From the NCBI RefSeq assembly GCF_050947875.1, contig NC_134570.1:108511122-108575121 (forward strand): a DNA stretch of 64,000 bases, read 5' to 3'. Under the pieces are notes generated by a model. The model saw nothing but the letters and a program-made list of their open reading frames with translations, made no database searches and was not told the DNA's origin. Below, in pieces: positions 11,184-58,916 of this stretch. Both the position numbers and the translations under genes were made by a program. Source of the stretch: Dermacentor variabilis. Lineage: Eukaryota; Arthropoda; Arachnida; Ixodida; Ixodidae. Position 1 is the first letter of the stretch, and every line of letters starts with the position of its first letter.

Positions 11184-11946
11184 ATGAACTTCACTGTGGA
11201 CGTTCTCCTATGTTTCGTATGTGCTCAAAAAATTTATGCCACTTCGTCGAAGAGAGCGCAACAGGACTCGGTCGTCAACAAGAGTGCAGTCGGAAGCGCA
11301 ACAGCTGGCGGCGCCCAACCATCGCCCCGAGGACAGGGAGCACTCACGCTCCAGGACTCAATACCTGGCGAGAAGAAGACGCCAGGAACCACTTGGGCTG
11401 ACAAAGTAAAAGGTATGGCGAGAGTTGCTGGGGGCGCCTCGGCTGCTGTGGGTGATGACAATGATGCCAGAATAGAGCAATTAATTAAAGAAGTAGCTTC
11501 TTTTAAGAAAAGCTAATGAAGAATTGACCAGGCAGGTAGCAGAGCTTCGTAAAAAAGAGCAGTCGAGCCCTGCTAGAGAAGAAATAGATAGACCTGTAAG
11601 CGAAACCAGCGATCCAGGAGAATCCAGCTCTCCTGCCCCTAAAAAGAGGGCGGTGAGTTCCGAGGATGAGTCAGTCTTCTCAGCCCTCAGTGAAATAAAA
11701 GATGCAATTAAAGCGATATGAGAGACAGTGGAAACGACCAACTTTAAAATGGACAAATTGTGGAAATGGAGGCTAACGGCGGAGAAAAGACTTAGGAAAA
11801 TTGAGACGAGAGGGGATGACGACGATGAGTATCTGCCATCGGAGGTGGATAGTATAAAGTCCATTCCTGGATTGTCGGGGGCCATCACAAAGAGGAAAGT
11901 AGCGGGTAATAGAAAGGCAGCCTCATTTAATAACAATGGACAGTAA
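11184..11946 (+). pseudogene. LINE ORF1 remnant (coiled-coil gag-like protein)
   Basis: Three consecutive open segments, 11184-11516, 11524-11721 and 11728-11946, form one protein broken by a frameshift and a TGA. A heptad-like stretch (I-E-Q-L-I-K-E-V-A-S followed by E-E-L-T-R-Q-V-A-E-L) suggests a coiled coil, as in LINE ORF1 RNA-binding proteins. Ser/Pro-rich, acidic and Lys-rich stretches follow. No zinc knuckle is seen, so identification rests on position upstream of ORF2. Confidence 0.5.
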
Positions 11947-12050
11947 TCATGGATTTAACGTGTGGCAATGGAATTGTCGCGAGTTTCAACACAAAAAAAG
12001 CAGCACTGCGACAGGTGATCAGGTCATCTGAGGCCAGGTGAAAGGTAATT

Positions 12051-13920
12051 ATGCTGCAGGAAACCTTAGCGGACGAAATTATGCTTACTGGGTACAAAGT
12101 CATATGTAGAGACAAAAAAACGGGGAGGGGGTTGGCGACCCTCATTGACAAAAAGTTGCCATACATTGAGCATGATATTCATCTTAGACATTCCAGGTTT
12201 GAATTTATTCTAGTTGAGATGATACTTAAAAGGAACAGAGGTAAGGCGCAAAGCATTTTCTGTTTGAATATTTACAGCAGTCCTAACGACATGAGACAGA
12301 GGTTCAGAGCATACTCTTCAACAAGGTGATTTCGGTTGCCAAAAACTCCCCGCTCATTATTGGAGGAGACTTTAATGCTCACTATCACACATGGGGATAC
12401 ACTTGGAACAAAAAGAAGGGAGAGGAGCTATGGAGTCTTGCCGTGGATCTGGGGTTATGCTTGATTACTGATCCGGCGTATCCCACCCGTTGTGGCACGT
12501 CCACAAGCAGGGACTCCATGCCAGATCTTACTTTTGTAAACAACTCAAGAGGAGCGAATTGGGAAAATTCAAACATGGATCTAGGGAGCGATCATTACAT
12601 CATACACATAACCATACGCATACCGAGACAGGAAACTAGAATCTTCAAATTCACTGATTGGGATCAGTTCAGAAAAATCAGGGTGAACAGAAGGAAAGTG
12701 GGGCCTCTAGATGCCGAGCAGGATCCCCTTAAGACGTGGGTCATCCAGCTCAGAGAGGACGTCAAGGAGGCCACTAAAGAAATCAGGACAGAGGAAAATA
12801 TTGAGGCTATGGACAGAAGGCTGGCGCATCTGATTGAGGCTAAACAGTCTATATTACAGAGATGGAAAAGGCAGAGACTTAACAGAAGGCTAAGGAAAAA
12901 AATAGCGCAATTAAAAAGAGAAATTGATGATCACTCGAAGGCCCTCGTGAAGCAACGGTGGGATGAGATCTGTAATTCGGCTGATGGTCGACTCAAACAT
13001 GGAGGTAGCTGGAACCTCCTCAAGCACTTGCTCAACGAGAATGAAACAACGACAAGCAAGACAACAGCTATATCTAAGTTGGTTCATCAGGAAAGCCAAG
13101 ATAAAACACAGAAGGATATCATGGATAGTCTCGCAGCCAAATATCTCCCACTTAAACAGCCAAACGAAGAAGATGAGAGCCCCGAATATACGGGAGGCAT
13201 ATGTGAAGAACTTGGCCGGGACTTCACTGAGAGTGAAGTGAGGGCGGCTCTTCACAGTCTTAATGGTAGATCGGCGGCTGGACCTGACGGAATAACTAAC
13301 AAGATATTAAGAAATCTATATGATGAATCAATCTTTTATCTAACTGAACATTTCAATGAATGTTGGAGAAAAGGGGTATACTCAGAGGAATGGAGGGTGG
13401 CCAATACTATCCTCATACCAAAGCCAGGAAAACAACTCACTCTGGAAAACCTCCGTCCTATTTCCTTAACGTCATGTCTAGGCAAAGCTATGGAACATGT
13501 CATCCTAAATCGACTCACTAAATACGTTGAGCAGAACGACATCCTCCCATACAACTTGATCGGCTTTCGTCCCGGGCTGTCAACTCAGGATGCTATGCTG
13601 CTAATCAAACACCAACTTATACAGGCCCGCCCAGCGCATGCCAAAGCTCTTTTGGGATTGGATGTGGAAAAAGCTTTTGATCGTATAAAGCATACGGCAA
13701 TACTTTGCGTGCTCTCGGAGATAGAGTTGGGTAAGAGACTTTTTAACATGATTAAGGACCTTAGAAATCGAATTGCGCAACTCATGCTGGGTGAGCTTAA
13801 ATCAGAAGCTAAGAATTTGGGAAATAGGGGCACACCACAAGGGACTGTGCTCTCACCCATGCTATTTAATTTAGCAATGTCCAAGGTTGCAAGAAATCTG
13901 GAGAAAATTGAGGGTATACA
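12051..13920 (+). pseudogene. I-like LINE ORF2, endonuclease and first part of RT (broken)
   Basis: Two overlapping frames (12051-12329 and 12326 onward) carry endonuclease motifs M-L-Q-E-T, Y-S-S-P-N-D, I-I-G-G-D-F-N-A-H, P-D-L-T-F and G-S-D-H-Y, then RT motifs A-A-G-P-D-G-I, L-R-P-I-S-L-T-S, G-F-R-P-G-L-S-T, D-V-E-K-A-F-D and G-T-P-Q-G-T-V-L-S-P. The reading ends at G-I-H-Y near 13922, just before the catalytic A-D-D, where the antisense LINE begins. The frameshift near 12300 shows the copy is inactive. Confidence 0.75.
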
Positions 13921-13922
13921 TT

Positions 13923-14660
13923 ATTTTTTTTTCTTTATTGCCCGATTTTCAGTACACAACTATTCACAAGAGGAAACAATCACCGAAACAAAAAACAAGA
14001 TACAACATACGTTTGCTGTTGGGCACGTATTCAACCAGTATCGTACTGGCTGAGTCTAATCAAAATTCGCGCAAATTAACCAACGGCTCTACTCTTGGGA
14101 GCCACTCAGGTGGTTCCTCTGTCGCCTTATGGAGAGCGACAAACCAGTGCATCTGTTCCCTGAAATACATTCGTGCAGGCCGCGCATCTTTATCAACATG
14201 GTATCCCGCCATTCTCGCGCGCCAAATACAGTGGAGGCCCAAGAGCATAATTAGGTCAAAAGGCACCCCGTCCTCGTTATCTATGCTTAAGTAACGAATG
14301 CCATACGCGTCTAGTGGAAAATCTTTCTTTAGTGTCCTCTGCAATACATCCCAGAAGAACACGCCTCCCCAACAGTTTAAAAAAACATGATCTATTGTCT
14401 CTGGCTGCTTGCAAATTAAACAGTGTGTTCCCCACGGTAAATACACTCCCTTTGCCTCCAAAAACTTCTTAACTGGTAATGTTCCCGTGTGTAACTTAAA
14501 GAAGAAGGTCTTTGTTCCTGGCGGGACCTGCATTTTCTTTACTCTTTTTAAAACATCGCTGCTTGGGCCTCCACCGTACAAGGACCTGTACAGTGGCACT
14601 GGGAAAAGGACGTCGCACAAAGCACAATACAGTTTCTTTTTGTTCACAACGGAAAGGAAA
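13923..14660 (-). mobile_element. 5'-truncated antisense LINE 3' end inserted in the I-like LINE
   Basis: On the minus strand it encodes about 190 residues of a LINE C-terminus ending at 14060: K-L-H-T-G-T-L-P-V-K, then C-L-I-C-K-Q-P-E-T-I-D-H-V-F-L-N-C, a zinc-binding zf-RVT-type Cys/His segment. A 3' UTR with AATAAA and an A-tail follows (T-run at 13923-13931 on the + strand). The host LINE resumes at about 14668 with Y-A-D-D-I-T-I-W. GGTATA occurs on both sides and may be what remains of the target-site duplication. A diverged relative lies at 37817-38280. Confidence 0.7.
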
Positions 14661-14667
14661 TGTGGTA

Positions 14668-16349
14668 TATGCCGACGACATAACCATATGGAGTGCCAAG
14701 GGTAATGTAGGACAGACAGAGACCAGATTACAGGAAAGTTTATATGTTGTAGAGAACACACTGAAAGACATGGGGTTGAAATGCTCGGCAACCAAATCAG
14801 AACTCTTGGTCATTAAACATCGCAGAAAAGGTCGCAAACCAAGAGGTTACATTCCGGAAGATGAGCCAAGAGTGTGCTTATACACTCATGAAGGATGCGC
14901 AGTCAGGCTAGTTGAAACAATCAAGGTTCTTGGGTATCACATAGACGGAAACAATACTAACTACGGAACAATACAACATATCTCGAATAAAACAGACGAA
15001 GTCATTAGGTTACTAAGGAGAATTACCAATAGACACAGAGGCTTAGGAGAAGACAGCGCTTTGAGGCTAATACACGCCTTTGCTCTCTGTCACTTCACTT
15101 ATGTGGCTGGATTATTCAAACGGATGCAGGCAGAACTTAACAAACTTGATGTGATACTCAGGAAGCTCGTTAAAGTAGCCCTAGGGATACCCAGTAACGC
15201 TGCAACTGACAAACTCATAAGTCTAGGCGTGCACAACACAATGGAAGAAATCGCGGAGGCCCAACAGCTAGCTCAACACGAAAGATTGACAAAATCACGA
15301 GCTGGCAGGAACATATTACAGGCAATAAGTGCGGAACTGAATACATCAAGGAGCCCAATAGAGGCAGAAGTAGAATTAAGGACTGACGTTAGGAACAAGA
15401 TCAGAACCAACCCTCTCCCCAGAAACATGCATCCAGAATATAATGTCGAAAGGAGAAGAGCAAGAGCTAAAGCACTCTTGCAGGAAATAGAACAGCAGAA
15501 CCAATTGGCAGCTATAGTTGACGCAGCCTGGGTGAAAGGTAAAGAAGCATATACGGCCATTGTCTCAAATTATCAAGGGAAGGTGCAAGATGCTATCACT
15601 ATTTTTACCAAGGACCCCATGGTGGCGGAACAAGTGGCAATTGCTCTAGCCATCAGGTGTAATAAGTGGGCCTGCGTTTACAGTTATTCGAAATCCGCTA
15701 TAAAGTGTTTTAATAAAGGCTACGTAGCTGGTGTTGCAGCTAAACTTTTTGAAAACATTGGGGTTATGAGAACTGAAACCCGATCGTTTTCTGCGCGTAT
15801 GGGTAAAGTGTACGACACTCGGGTGAACCTCAATGAGGTTGCTCTTAACTTGGCACGAGGACTTGCTAACCGTGACAGTCACAACCGAGCCGTTCACCAT
15901 CAAGCCAGGGAATCTAGAGACCATTTAATAACATACAATGACATTATCAAACACTACTATTTAGGACGCAGGCAATTCCCATTGCCACATTCAAAACTGA
16001 ACAGGGCTCAGGCAGTCTCACTGCGCTTATTGCAAACAGGTACATATCCCACACCGTACACTATTAATAAAATATATCCAGATAGGAAGATTAAGATGGA
16101 CTGCAACGATTGTAATGGCATCATTGGAATCAGACATATGCTGGCGGGGTGCCCCGCGACTCTCCCCAACCTCGTTGAAGAATGGACACAGTGGGAGAAA
16201 AGGATTCAAAACCCATTGTTTCAGGACCAACTAAGGGAAGTCCAGAGGGCCCATGATGTCGCTGAAAGGCTTGGCCTGACAGTGCCAACGTGGGAGCGGC
16301 CCGCCTTGGCTGAAGAAGCCGAGCCTCCGGACCTCATTACGATAAATGT

Positions 16350-16350
<1 letters not shown>
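14668..16350 (+). pseudogene. I-like LINE ORF2, RT catalytic box to RNase H and C-terminus
   Basis: Reading resumes at the RT box Y-A-D-D-I-T-I-W and stays open to the (CA)n tail. The RNase H region near 15505-15760 shows the first Asp (I-V-D-A-A-W) and the Glu (A-E-Q-V-A-I-A-L-A). The expected S-D-S-K-S-A motif reads S-Y-S-K-S-A, so a catalytic Asp is replaced by Tyr. A C-x2-C-containing segment (M-D-C-N-D-C-N, then H-M-L-A-G-C-P) is the Cys/His tail common in this group. The open frame runs on through CA repeats and is not a host gene. Confidence 0.7.
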
Positions 16351-16397
<47 letters not shown>

Positions 16398-16399
<2 letters not shown>

Positions 16400-17051
16400 A
16401 TCCATCCAGCCGAAAACTTGTTATTGTAACACATGCGACAACTGAAACATATCAATCAGAAATGCTACACAGCAGAAAACATTTACGATTGACACGGGAA
16501 CTTTTACAATGCAAGGTATTCACACACAAGCTCAGTTTGAAATTCAGGTTCTGTGTTAATTACCCTTCGAATATTACGATCTTGAAAGCATGTGTTCACG
16601 CTTTTTCTTCACCATTCGCTCGTTTTGTTTCTTAGCGATGTGGTGCACCCAAAACCTTAGATATCATTCTGAAATATTCTTGTAATAGGGCTCACGTTCT
16701 TGTGTTCATGCCCAGCTTTTACAACAGAATTTCTTGCTCGGCGAGTTGGCGCATAATTAACGAAAAACAAATACAGGACACATAAAGACACGCACGCAAG
16801 AGAAGCGGTCAAAACGAGCACTCAACTCTTCGCTTGCAAATCCAGCGCTCGTCCTGTTCACGTCTTAGCCTTTGTATGCGTCCGTCTCGCTGCTTTCGCT
16901 ATTAAAACATAGGCGCCGCGCGGAACGTACACGGTATACAAGTCAAACAGAGTATGTTTCATCGTACAAGCACACAGCACGTGTATTCGAGCACAACCCG
17001 AGACCGCTGCAAGCCAGCGCCGAAATCCCATCCTCTCCTTCTAACATGTAG

Positions 17052-17090
<39 letters not shown>

Positions 17091-17690
17091 GACGTAAATT
17101 TATTATTGACGTACGCGTATACTTACGAGCACCTTCCCAAACCGTTGCCAACTGAAGCAAACGTACGCACGACGTACGACAGCCCTGAGCAGACGACGAC
17201 AGCTTATGTTACGAGTGAAACGTTGCACCCGGCGTTACCTTTACGCGACTGGTGCAGCTGTGTGCTACTGAGGTGGTGTAATGCCGTCGGAAAGCACGCC
17301 ACGATCAGTTAAACACTGTTGCAACAGCGCACAACCTATAAGCACGACGAACATACTCCGCGCTTTGCAACAACCGCTGTACGATGGTTGCAAACCTGTG
17401 CCCACAAAAACAGGCTACACTAATAGCACAACGAGAGCGGCGAACACGGTCGGCGATCGTCGAAAATATGATCAGCGGGTCAAGCGCGTCGGCTTTTATA
17501 GATCGGTCGTCAAATGTTCCAGATTAACCGCTGGGACCCGCGTGTTTTGCACAAAGTTCTACACTATTCGCGTGGCGCATAGATGCAATCAGATTACACA
17601 AGTTGCGGTGAAAGACAGCGGACGGAACCATCGATAACATTCCAGAAACTTCTTTTACATGCAGGCGCGTCCTGCGCTGTGCGATAACAT
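16398..17690. other. Intergenic, no gene recognised
   Basis: Apart from the (TA)n run at 17053-17086 I see no coding or repeat signature I can name. Short ORFs on both strands lack motifs. Confidence 0.4.
17053..17086. repeat. (TA)n microsatellite
   Basis: Uninterrupted TA dinucleotides, about 17 units. Confidence 0.95.
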
Positions 17691-18480
17691 TTGTTAGGCG
17701 GCGAAACGTGGTCGACCGATAAAGTTAAGTACACGTGTCAATACAATGGTTTCAGCTGTTGGTGCACAACGGGGTAACCCCAGACAAACCCTAAGCGTCT
17801 GGGCCTGAGCACTTACGAAGGTACGGATGTCATTTCTGCAGGTATTTGTCAGCACTGCCATGCTGTACCTCGGATAACTGATACAGAGCGTCCAGTACAG
17901 TTTCATCATCCCGTGTACGAAAGTACTCCAGGTTTTTCCTCCAAGAAACTTGAACAGATCAGAGATGGCTGTCAGGCGCTTTTTTAGGTAGTCCACCTGG
18001 AGACTCCAACAGAAGTGACCTCTGTTGGGTCGACGATTACCCTTAAGAATTCGTGCGTCCTAACGTGAGAGATACTTTGTGCATCGATGCATATGGCGTA
18101 CGAAGTCATTGGTTTCCTGCTAAATTAGGCCAATGCACTTCTTTTTTTTTGGGGGGGGGGCGGAAGATCTTGTGGACTTGTTCGCTAAGGTATGTCGATA
18201 TCAACGTCGCAAATTTTTTAGAACCTTGCATATACCTAAGGTCGTGTCACGCCAGATGCAGATGTCATCGGCACATATTGATAGCTCCACCGTACGTGGT
18301 AGGCATTCTACGAGGCCAGTGAGCAACAAGGTTGAAGAGTGCGGCGCCCAAGACACCACCCTGCGGAACCATAATGAACTTAGCCATGTGACTACCGGAG
18401 CCGAGCTTTACCTTCGCATTGTTGGCCTTTGCCTATGTTCACAGGCACCGGAATTGCACTTGCGGAATTCAGGAATCAAA
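17690..18480 (-). mobile_element. LINE reverse-transcriptase fragment
   Basis: The minus strand reads M-V-P-Q-G-G-V-L near 18370, C-A-D-D-I-C-I-W near 18260, and, in an open segment 17996-17694, thumb-like sequence with L-K-K-R-L-T-A-I-S-D-L-F-K-F-L-G-G and Q-A-Q-T-L-R-V-C-L-G-L-P-R-C. Several frameshifts are present. Probably from an RNase H-type LINE family, but neither end is defined. Confidence 0.65.
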
Positions 18481-19093
18481 GAGGAGTGATTGCTACGAAT
18501 GCACCTTTCCTATTTCAATCTATTTCGAGCAACACTCGAGAGATGTTGCCTGGTGAGTATAGGGGTACGGTGCATGCTTTGCTTTGGCTGCGGCTTGACT
18601 TTGACTGCTACTAAAGTCCTACAAAAATTATTAAAGGGAACCCTGGCGGCTATAGACCCTTGGAAAGATGTTTAGTATACATCGATTTGCTTAATATCCG
18701 TGCCTGTTGCTTCAAGCGCTCTTGCGGCATTACTTGTCACGATTTACCATTCTAAATTTCCATGTAGGTTTATCTCTCTTTCTTTTTCTAAACGCAACGA
18801 GGCAATTAGTCTCTGAGAACACGCGTAATCATTTCAAATTCTTCCATCTATGACGCATGCGTAGCACTGAAAATGATCAACTTGCAGAGACGCAATTTCA
18901 CTTGACGCCAGGAGGACAAAGTTTAGCCGAATACACGCAATGTCCATCATTCCACATGCTGGTTGAACATGCTGGTTCATAGTGTCTGCTCGCGCAGACA
19001 CTATCGCACACAAAGGCTTCAGAGTTTTGTCTTACTTTTGTGGGGATCTCTATGCACGACGACGATGACGACAGTAACCACAACACCACCAAA

Positions 19094-19094
19094 T

Positions 19095-19165
<71 letters not shown>
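19094..19165. repeat. (ACT)n trinucleotide microsatellite
   Basis: About 24 units. It yields artefactual poly-Tyr and poly-Ser/Val frames on the two strands. Confidence 0.95.
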
Positions 19166-20196
19166 AAAAACAACAATGACCAACCGCTTCATTGTAGTCC
19201 CCCCCACAGAGACTGACGAGATCGGCGCAGAGATTTCGCCAGTAAGTATACGGCCGATCCATGACATTCGACGCATTCAGCGCGAGCGCGTTTCTTAGCA
19301 CGCGGCGACTGTAAGAGCGCTACCGGACATCGGCGCGAATTCAGAAGACGAACGGATCGGCCACGTGACAGCGCGCTCTCTTCATCGCCTTTCAGAGCGC
19401 CGCGGGATGCAGGCGTTCTTAATTCCTCGCGAAAGGCAAGCGACAGGTCTCCTCTTCACGATGAGCCAGCTGCTGCGCAAATACGTATATATACATATCT
19501 GCGAGTCCGCGGGTGAGATTTTTGACACTTATAAACCGCACTGGACCGAAACGATGAATGCGTCCATTTCGGCGCGGAGCACCCGACGGATACGCGCACA
19601 CAGCTGCTTGAGTCGTAAGGGGCCTCCCAAGAATCTAGATTTATACTACAGCTCCGCTTAAGATCGCGGTGAGGATTCATGTGCGACATTTTGTCGGTCA
19701 TATATGAAAGCAAAAACAAATAAATGGAACAGAAATAAATTTATAAATTAAGGTACCAATGAGTGGCCCTTTAGGCGGCGAGAAACAGGTAACCCGTGCT
19801 GTTAGTTTGTATATAAACTCTTGAATAAATTCATGCGGCATAAGCTAAGTTCCGAGATGCTGCTGCGAACGCCGTGATGGTATAGTGAAAATAAACCAAC
19901 GCACATTAAAACAGGTAACATGGGTGCAGCCAGCTGCCTTATTGGATCTCAATAAAGGGAGAATGTCCTGCGACTATAGTTTGTGCGACTAGGGGATAGA
20001 ACTCGCTACCTGGTGCCCTGTAGCGGAACGCCACATGGCAGTTGGGCTGTCGAGGTGGTCCACTCAATAACAGGAACTGCGGGACTTCCTTTCTTCTTGT
20101 TGTTAGTTTCAATCGCACGAAGAAACCGACAATGAAATCAGATAAAGCATTGGGGAAGTTAACTGTTATGTTTAATAGAAATGTAGAAAAATACCG
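19166..20196. other. Intergenic, no gene recognised
   Basis: Overlapping short ORFs on both strands (around 19365-19720) show no domain motifs. No repeat is identified by eye. Confidence 0.35.
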
Positions 20197-20358
20197 GTGT
20201 CACACGGAGCACTTTTGATCGCGATCAAGCCAGATTCGGATCGAAATTCTCGACCGCGATTGGCTCCCTCGTGCAGCTTGCGCAAATAAACCAATCGGGA
20301 CCGAGAAATTCGATCCGGATCGGGCTTGATCGCGATCGAAAGCGCGCCGTGTGGCACC
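20197..20358. mobile_element. Foldback (palindromic) MITE-like element
   Basis: Two arms of about 80 nt are inverse complements at roughly 80% identity. Ends are GGTGTCACACGG on the left and CCGTGTGGCACC on the right, and both arms contain GATCGCGATCAAG or its complement. No ORF. Confidence 0.6.
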
Positions 20359-20689
20359 CATATTGATAAATTGAAAGGGAATTAAATTGGCTAAATTGAC
20401 AGCGTGGGGGCCGTAGGCAGGAACAGAACATACAGCCTCCGCATGTTGGCCCTTCTGGAGTACCCATGGTGGCCCCGGTAAACGCATGCACTTTTGTGGG
20501 TATTTGCGCACGTAGTAGAATATATCCTCGAGGTTTGTTAGCTGGTTCATGGCCTCCGAGATCAGGTTGAAAGGATATAGCTCACATCCGCCGCCATGAT
20601 CACTGGTAACGCTGGCTAACACTTCCAGGGCTAGCTCTGGTAGACACGCACGCAAATACCCAGGAAAGTATTCATCTGGCGATAAGATA

Positions 20690-21185
20690 TAAACAAAGCA
20701 TCAACAATCCTGGAAATTTATTAGCTTCCCTTGCAGACCTGACAATTCGAACGCCGATACATCACACTCGTAGCACGGAACCTTGGCAAATACCATTTTC
20801 GAGAACATCCTATGGGAAGCAAATGCTTCGCTGTTCTCTTCCTATGCTAATAAATTATCTACACAAACAGACATTAACGATAAAAAATAGTAATAGAACA
20901 AGACTCCGCAACTTTTTTGTACATGTCGAATAACAACTTTATAAAGAAAGTGTAAAATTCACTTATATGTTGATAAGATTGTTTTCTTCTCATTTGTACG
21001 CCTGTGTTATTGTACACTAGTTATTATATTGTTATGTATAATTGATTCCATTGTTTGTTTGTCGACTTGTCACCTTCGCTGTGCCTTGTAAAAGGGGGCC
21101 CGAACCCTCGTCAAGTGGACTAGCTTTCACTTTTCGTTCGGGCCTCCTTCCAAATGTTCTTTGGAAAAATAAACAGGATTTTGAA
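20690..21185 (+). mobile_element. 5'-truncated CR1/Jockey-like LINE 3' end
   Basis: One + frame reads N-L-L-A-S-L-A-D-L-T-I-R-T-P and then H-T-R-S-T-E-P-W and R-T-S-Y-G-K-Q-M-L-R-C-S-L-P, the conserved C-terminal segment of LINEs of this type (RT.Y...TEPW...RT.YG.Q). A 3' UTR with CCCGAACCCTCGT and AATAAACAGGATTTTGA ends near 21185. The + orientation and polyA-type end support a retroposed 3' fragment. Confidence 0.6.
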
Positions 21186-21189
21186 AGTG

Positions 21190-23500
21190 TACGCGGCAGG
21201 ACGGTCACCGTGTCACTCAACGGCTGCCATCGCACACATAGTGGGAACGATGCTACTTTGGCTCCCACCGTCGGCAAACGTCAATCCTCCCACCTTAATT
21301 TCACCTTCTCTTAGTACTTCCACATTAGACGAAAACAAAAGATAGAAAGTTAAAGGACAAGTAAACTTTTCCTGTTTCCCCTGGCTTCACTGTCAGTGGT
21401 CTTCATGTATCTGTAAGCGACGAGAAAGGGGTGCCAATTCGTTTTTGCCTCTTTTCTGCCTCCCTCAACGCAACAGCGTAGTCTGCATTAATATTAAAAC
21501 AGCCATGCGATAACTAGCAAGCGTAAACCTCTAATAATGCCGTTAATGCAATAACGTAATAGCGGCTGTGTCGTTTCAAGCCGCATCAACGGCATGCTTA
21601 GGTGCAGGTGTATTCTACTCCACTCCACTTCTCCGCGCTGATGCCACTATAAGGAAACGTAAAATTAAACGAATTGACCCCACAGTGTTGAGCACTGATT
21701 TTATACTCAACGTTGACCGAACCTACGTTTTCGTGTGCCAATAATGTGCAAGCGCAATATGGCACGGGTCTCTCTTCCGTGAGGGGGGATTCGTTGAAGG
21801 CGAAACAACGATCCACAAGCTCGATATGTGTCACTGCCTTCGCAACGCTTATCGCAGAAATTCCCTTGCTCGACAGCATTAAGAAAAATTCGGGCATGGT
21901 CGTCTCGTATTGCCGGTTCCCTGTCGTGTCTAAGTCTTGCTGCGCCTTAGCAGAACTCGCTCTTCCGTTGAAGCCATTGCCCCGGTATTGCACCCAAGTC
22001 ACCCTTCGGAAAGCGCCCCCTTCTGCTGCTTTCTTCTTTTCACGTTTCCAGCGTCAACACAGCCAAGTAAAGACTACAATGATAACTCGGGAAGTGGGCA
22101 ATAAGTGTTATCAAAACCATGTGGGCAGGGCCACAGGACACACCCGCTATGCCGAAGAGATCGAGGCAGCACTGCAATCAAATAAAAAAAAGGAAGGAGT
22201 GGGAACTGTGGTGCGATATACAAAAACGCAAAAAGGTCACGACATATTTTAAACGCTGGGGAGGCGAACGTGCAGCTATAGCACAACCTGTATTATAACC
22301 TACCCGTAGACAAAGCAGCCTTCTCTTGGGGCGGATGCACGCCTGCTTCACGGATGTGCCATTGACCTCGGTCACGCCCTCAAGTTGGCCGAGAAGTATG
22401 GGGCACATCACACGGATGACTCCGTTGCTGCTTCATCTTCTTTTCTTTCTTCTACTGCGTGCGTTCCCGGCGTCCCTCTTTCGCCAGAGCCTTACACAAT
22501 GAGCTCCCTGTTCCGCGAAATTTATTGAGAGTGAAAACCGCGCCCGCATTCGATGTGCCTAATGCCTACTCAGCGGCTGGGCGAGGATTATTCCCAGTCA
22601 CGCGCGCAGTTTTTTCTAGCGTTGACTGAAGCAAAACGTCTTTTGAAAGTTTTATTTCGCATATTTTATGAGGCGCCCGGATACAGGCAACCACACCAGA
22701 TGGGCTCACGGGTTTTCTACGTATTCTGTAGCGTTCACGGGTATATTTCGCTCGAGAGTAACCAGACGTTTCATGGTCCGACGAAGAGCAGGAATCGTCT
22801 GCTATCTTGGACAACGCGCCTGCTAGCAACCGAAGCAGCAGGGTGGCTTGCTTCACTGACACGGTAGAAGAAGTGGTTCCGAACCCCCTATTCGGGTGCC
22901 CCGTGACCGCTCATAAGGAAAGAAAAATGCATGCAGCGATATCATCCGCTTGCGATTCCGGAAAGAGCCGCCACTGGCTTTCGGAGAAAGTCTCAAATCC
23001 GTGGGAAAGTGGGCGAGGGAAAGAGAGAGAAGTAGCAGACGACGAACGAGAGTCCGTGGCATACGGCAAATAGCGCCGCTGCCGAAGCAGCAGACGACGC
23101 GCTACGTTCGCAGTCCGAAGATCGGCGCGCATATTTGCCGACATCGCACAGCGCGTTGAGCCACCGCGAACGCAGCTGGCGCGATGTTGGGCGGTGGTGG
23201 CGGCGGGGGGTGATGATCACCCGCGGGGGGGCATGACCCTACAGAGGGGTTCAACTCCCTTGTTCCCCTCCTAAGGAGGGGGGCGAAACCTACGACGACG
23301 ACGGCGGGTGGCGGTGGCACCTCGGCGCATCCAGGTGTGCGCCCTTTCTCCAAGGCCGTGCAGGATCTTGAGAGAAGCGGTTGCGTCGGCGCGCGCGGTC
23401 CCTCTTGCCCCCCTCTTACCCGTCGTCGAGGCTTCTTTCCCGCATTGGCTCTGCCAAAGACAACAGGTAAAAGAAAGTTCTCAGCGGGTCCTCGCTCCCT
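21190..23500. other. 5' flank of the Kazal gene, no further gene recognised
   Basis: Open frames on both strands at 21598-22252 overlap each other and show no motif I recognise. From about 22900 the sequence becomes CpG- and G-rich (for example 23195-23290), consistent with a promoter-proximal region, but no TATA box is evident. Confidence 0.35.
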
Positions 23501-23650
23501 CTCTCAGTCTCTGCAACGCTCTCCCTCGCCATACTTTCTTTTTCGTTTTATCCCGCGCGAGCAACCCGGCTGCCGCTAGACTATAGCAGAGCCGTTTGCC
23601 GGCCTGCAGCCGAGAGTGAGTGCGCCGCGTCTGTATCGGAAGCAACCAGC

Positions 23651-58861
<35,211 letters not shown>

Positions 58862-58916
58862 CCATCTTCGTGTTTGTCTTGTTTTCTTTTTGTTTGGTTA
58901 CCATTTTACGAGATTC

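Larger units (their letters stand above)
11160..16397 (+). mobile_element. Decayed I-like LINE with ORF1, endonuclease, RT and RNase H, ending in (CA)n
   Basis: Order on the + strand: an ORF1 remnant (11184-11946), an APE endonuclease (about 11960-12620), RT (about 13200-13920 and 14666-15000), an RNase H region (about 15500-15800), a C-terminal Cys-rich segment (about 16090-16170), then a (CA)n tail at 16353-16397. Frame breaks occur near 11516, at 11719 (in-frame TGA), near 12040 and near 12300, and RT is cut by an antisense LINE at 13923-14660. The 5' end is approximate. RNase H plus this domain order points to the I group. Confidence 0.75.

Noticed and set aside
14060..14791. 243-codon minus-strand ORF as a host gene
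   Set aside because: Its body is the zf-RVT-like C-terminus of an inserted LINE. The first part is antisense to the interrupted I-like LINE.
14512..16635. 707-codon + ORF taken as one protein
   Set aside because: The first about 50 codons are antisense of the inserted LINE and the end runs through a (CA)n tail. Only the middle is real LINE RT and RNase H.
21598..22252. 134-codon minus and 179-codon plus overlapping ORFs
   Set aside because: Mutually overlapping, with no recognisable domain, no splice context and no clear codon pattern. Possibly repeat-derived, but unsupported.
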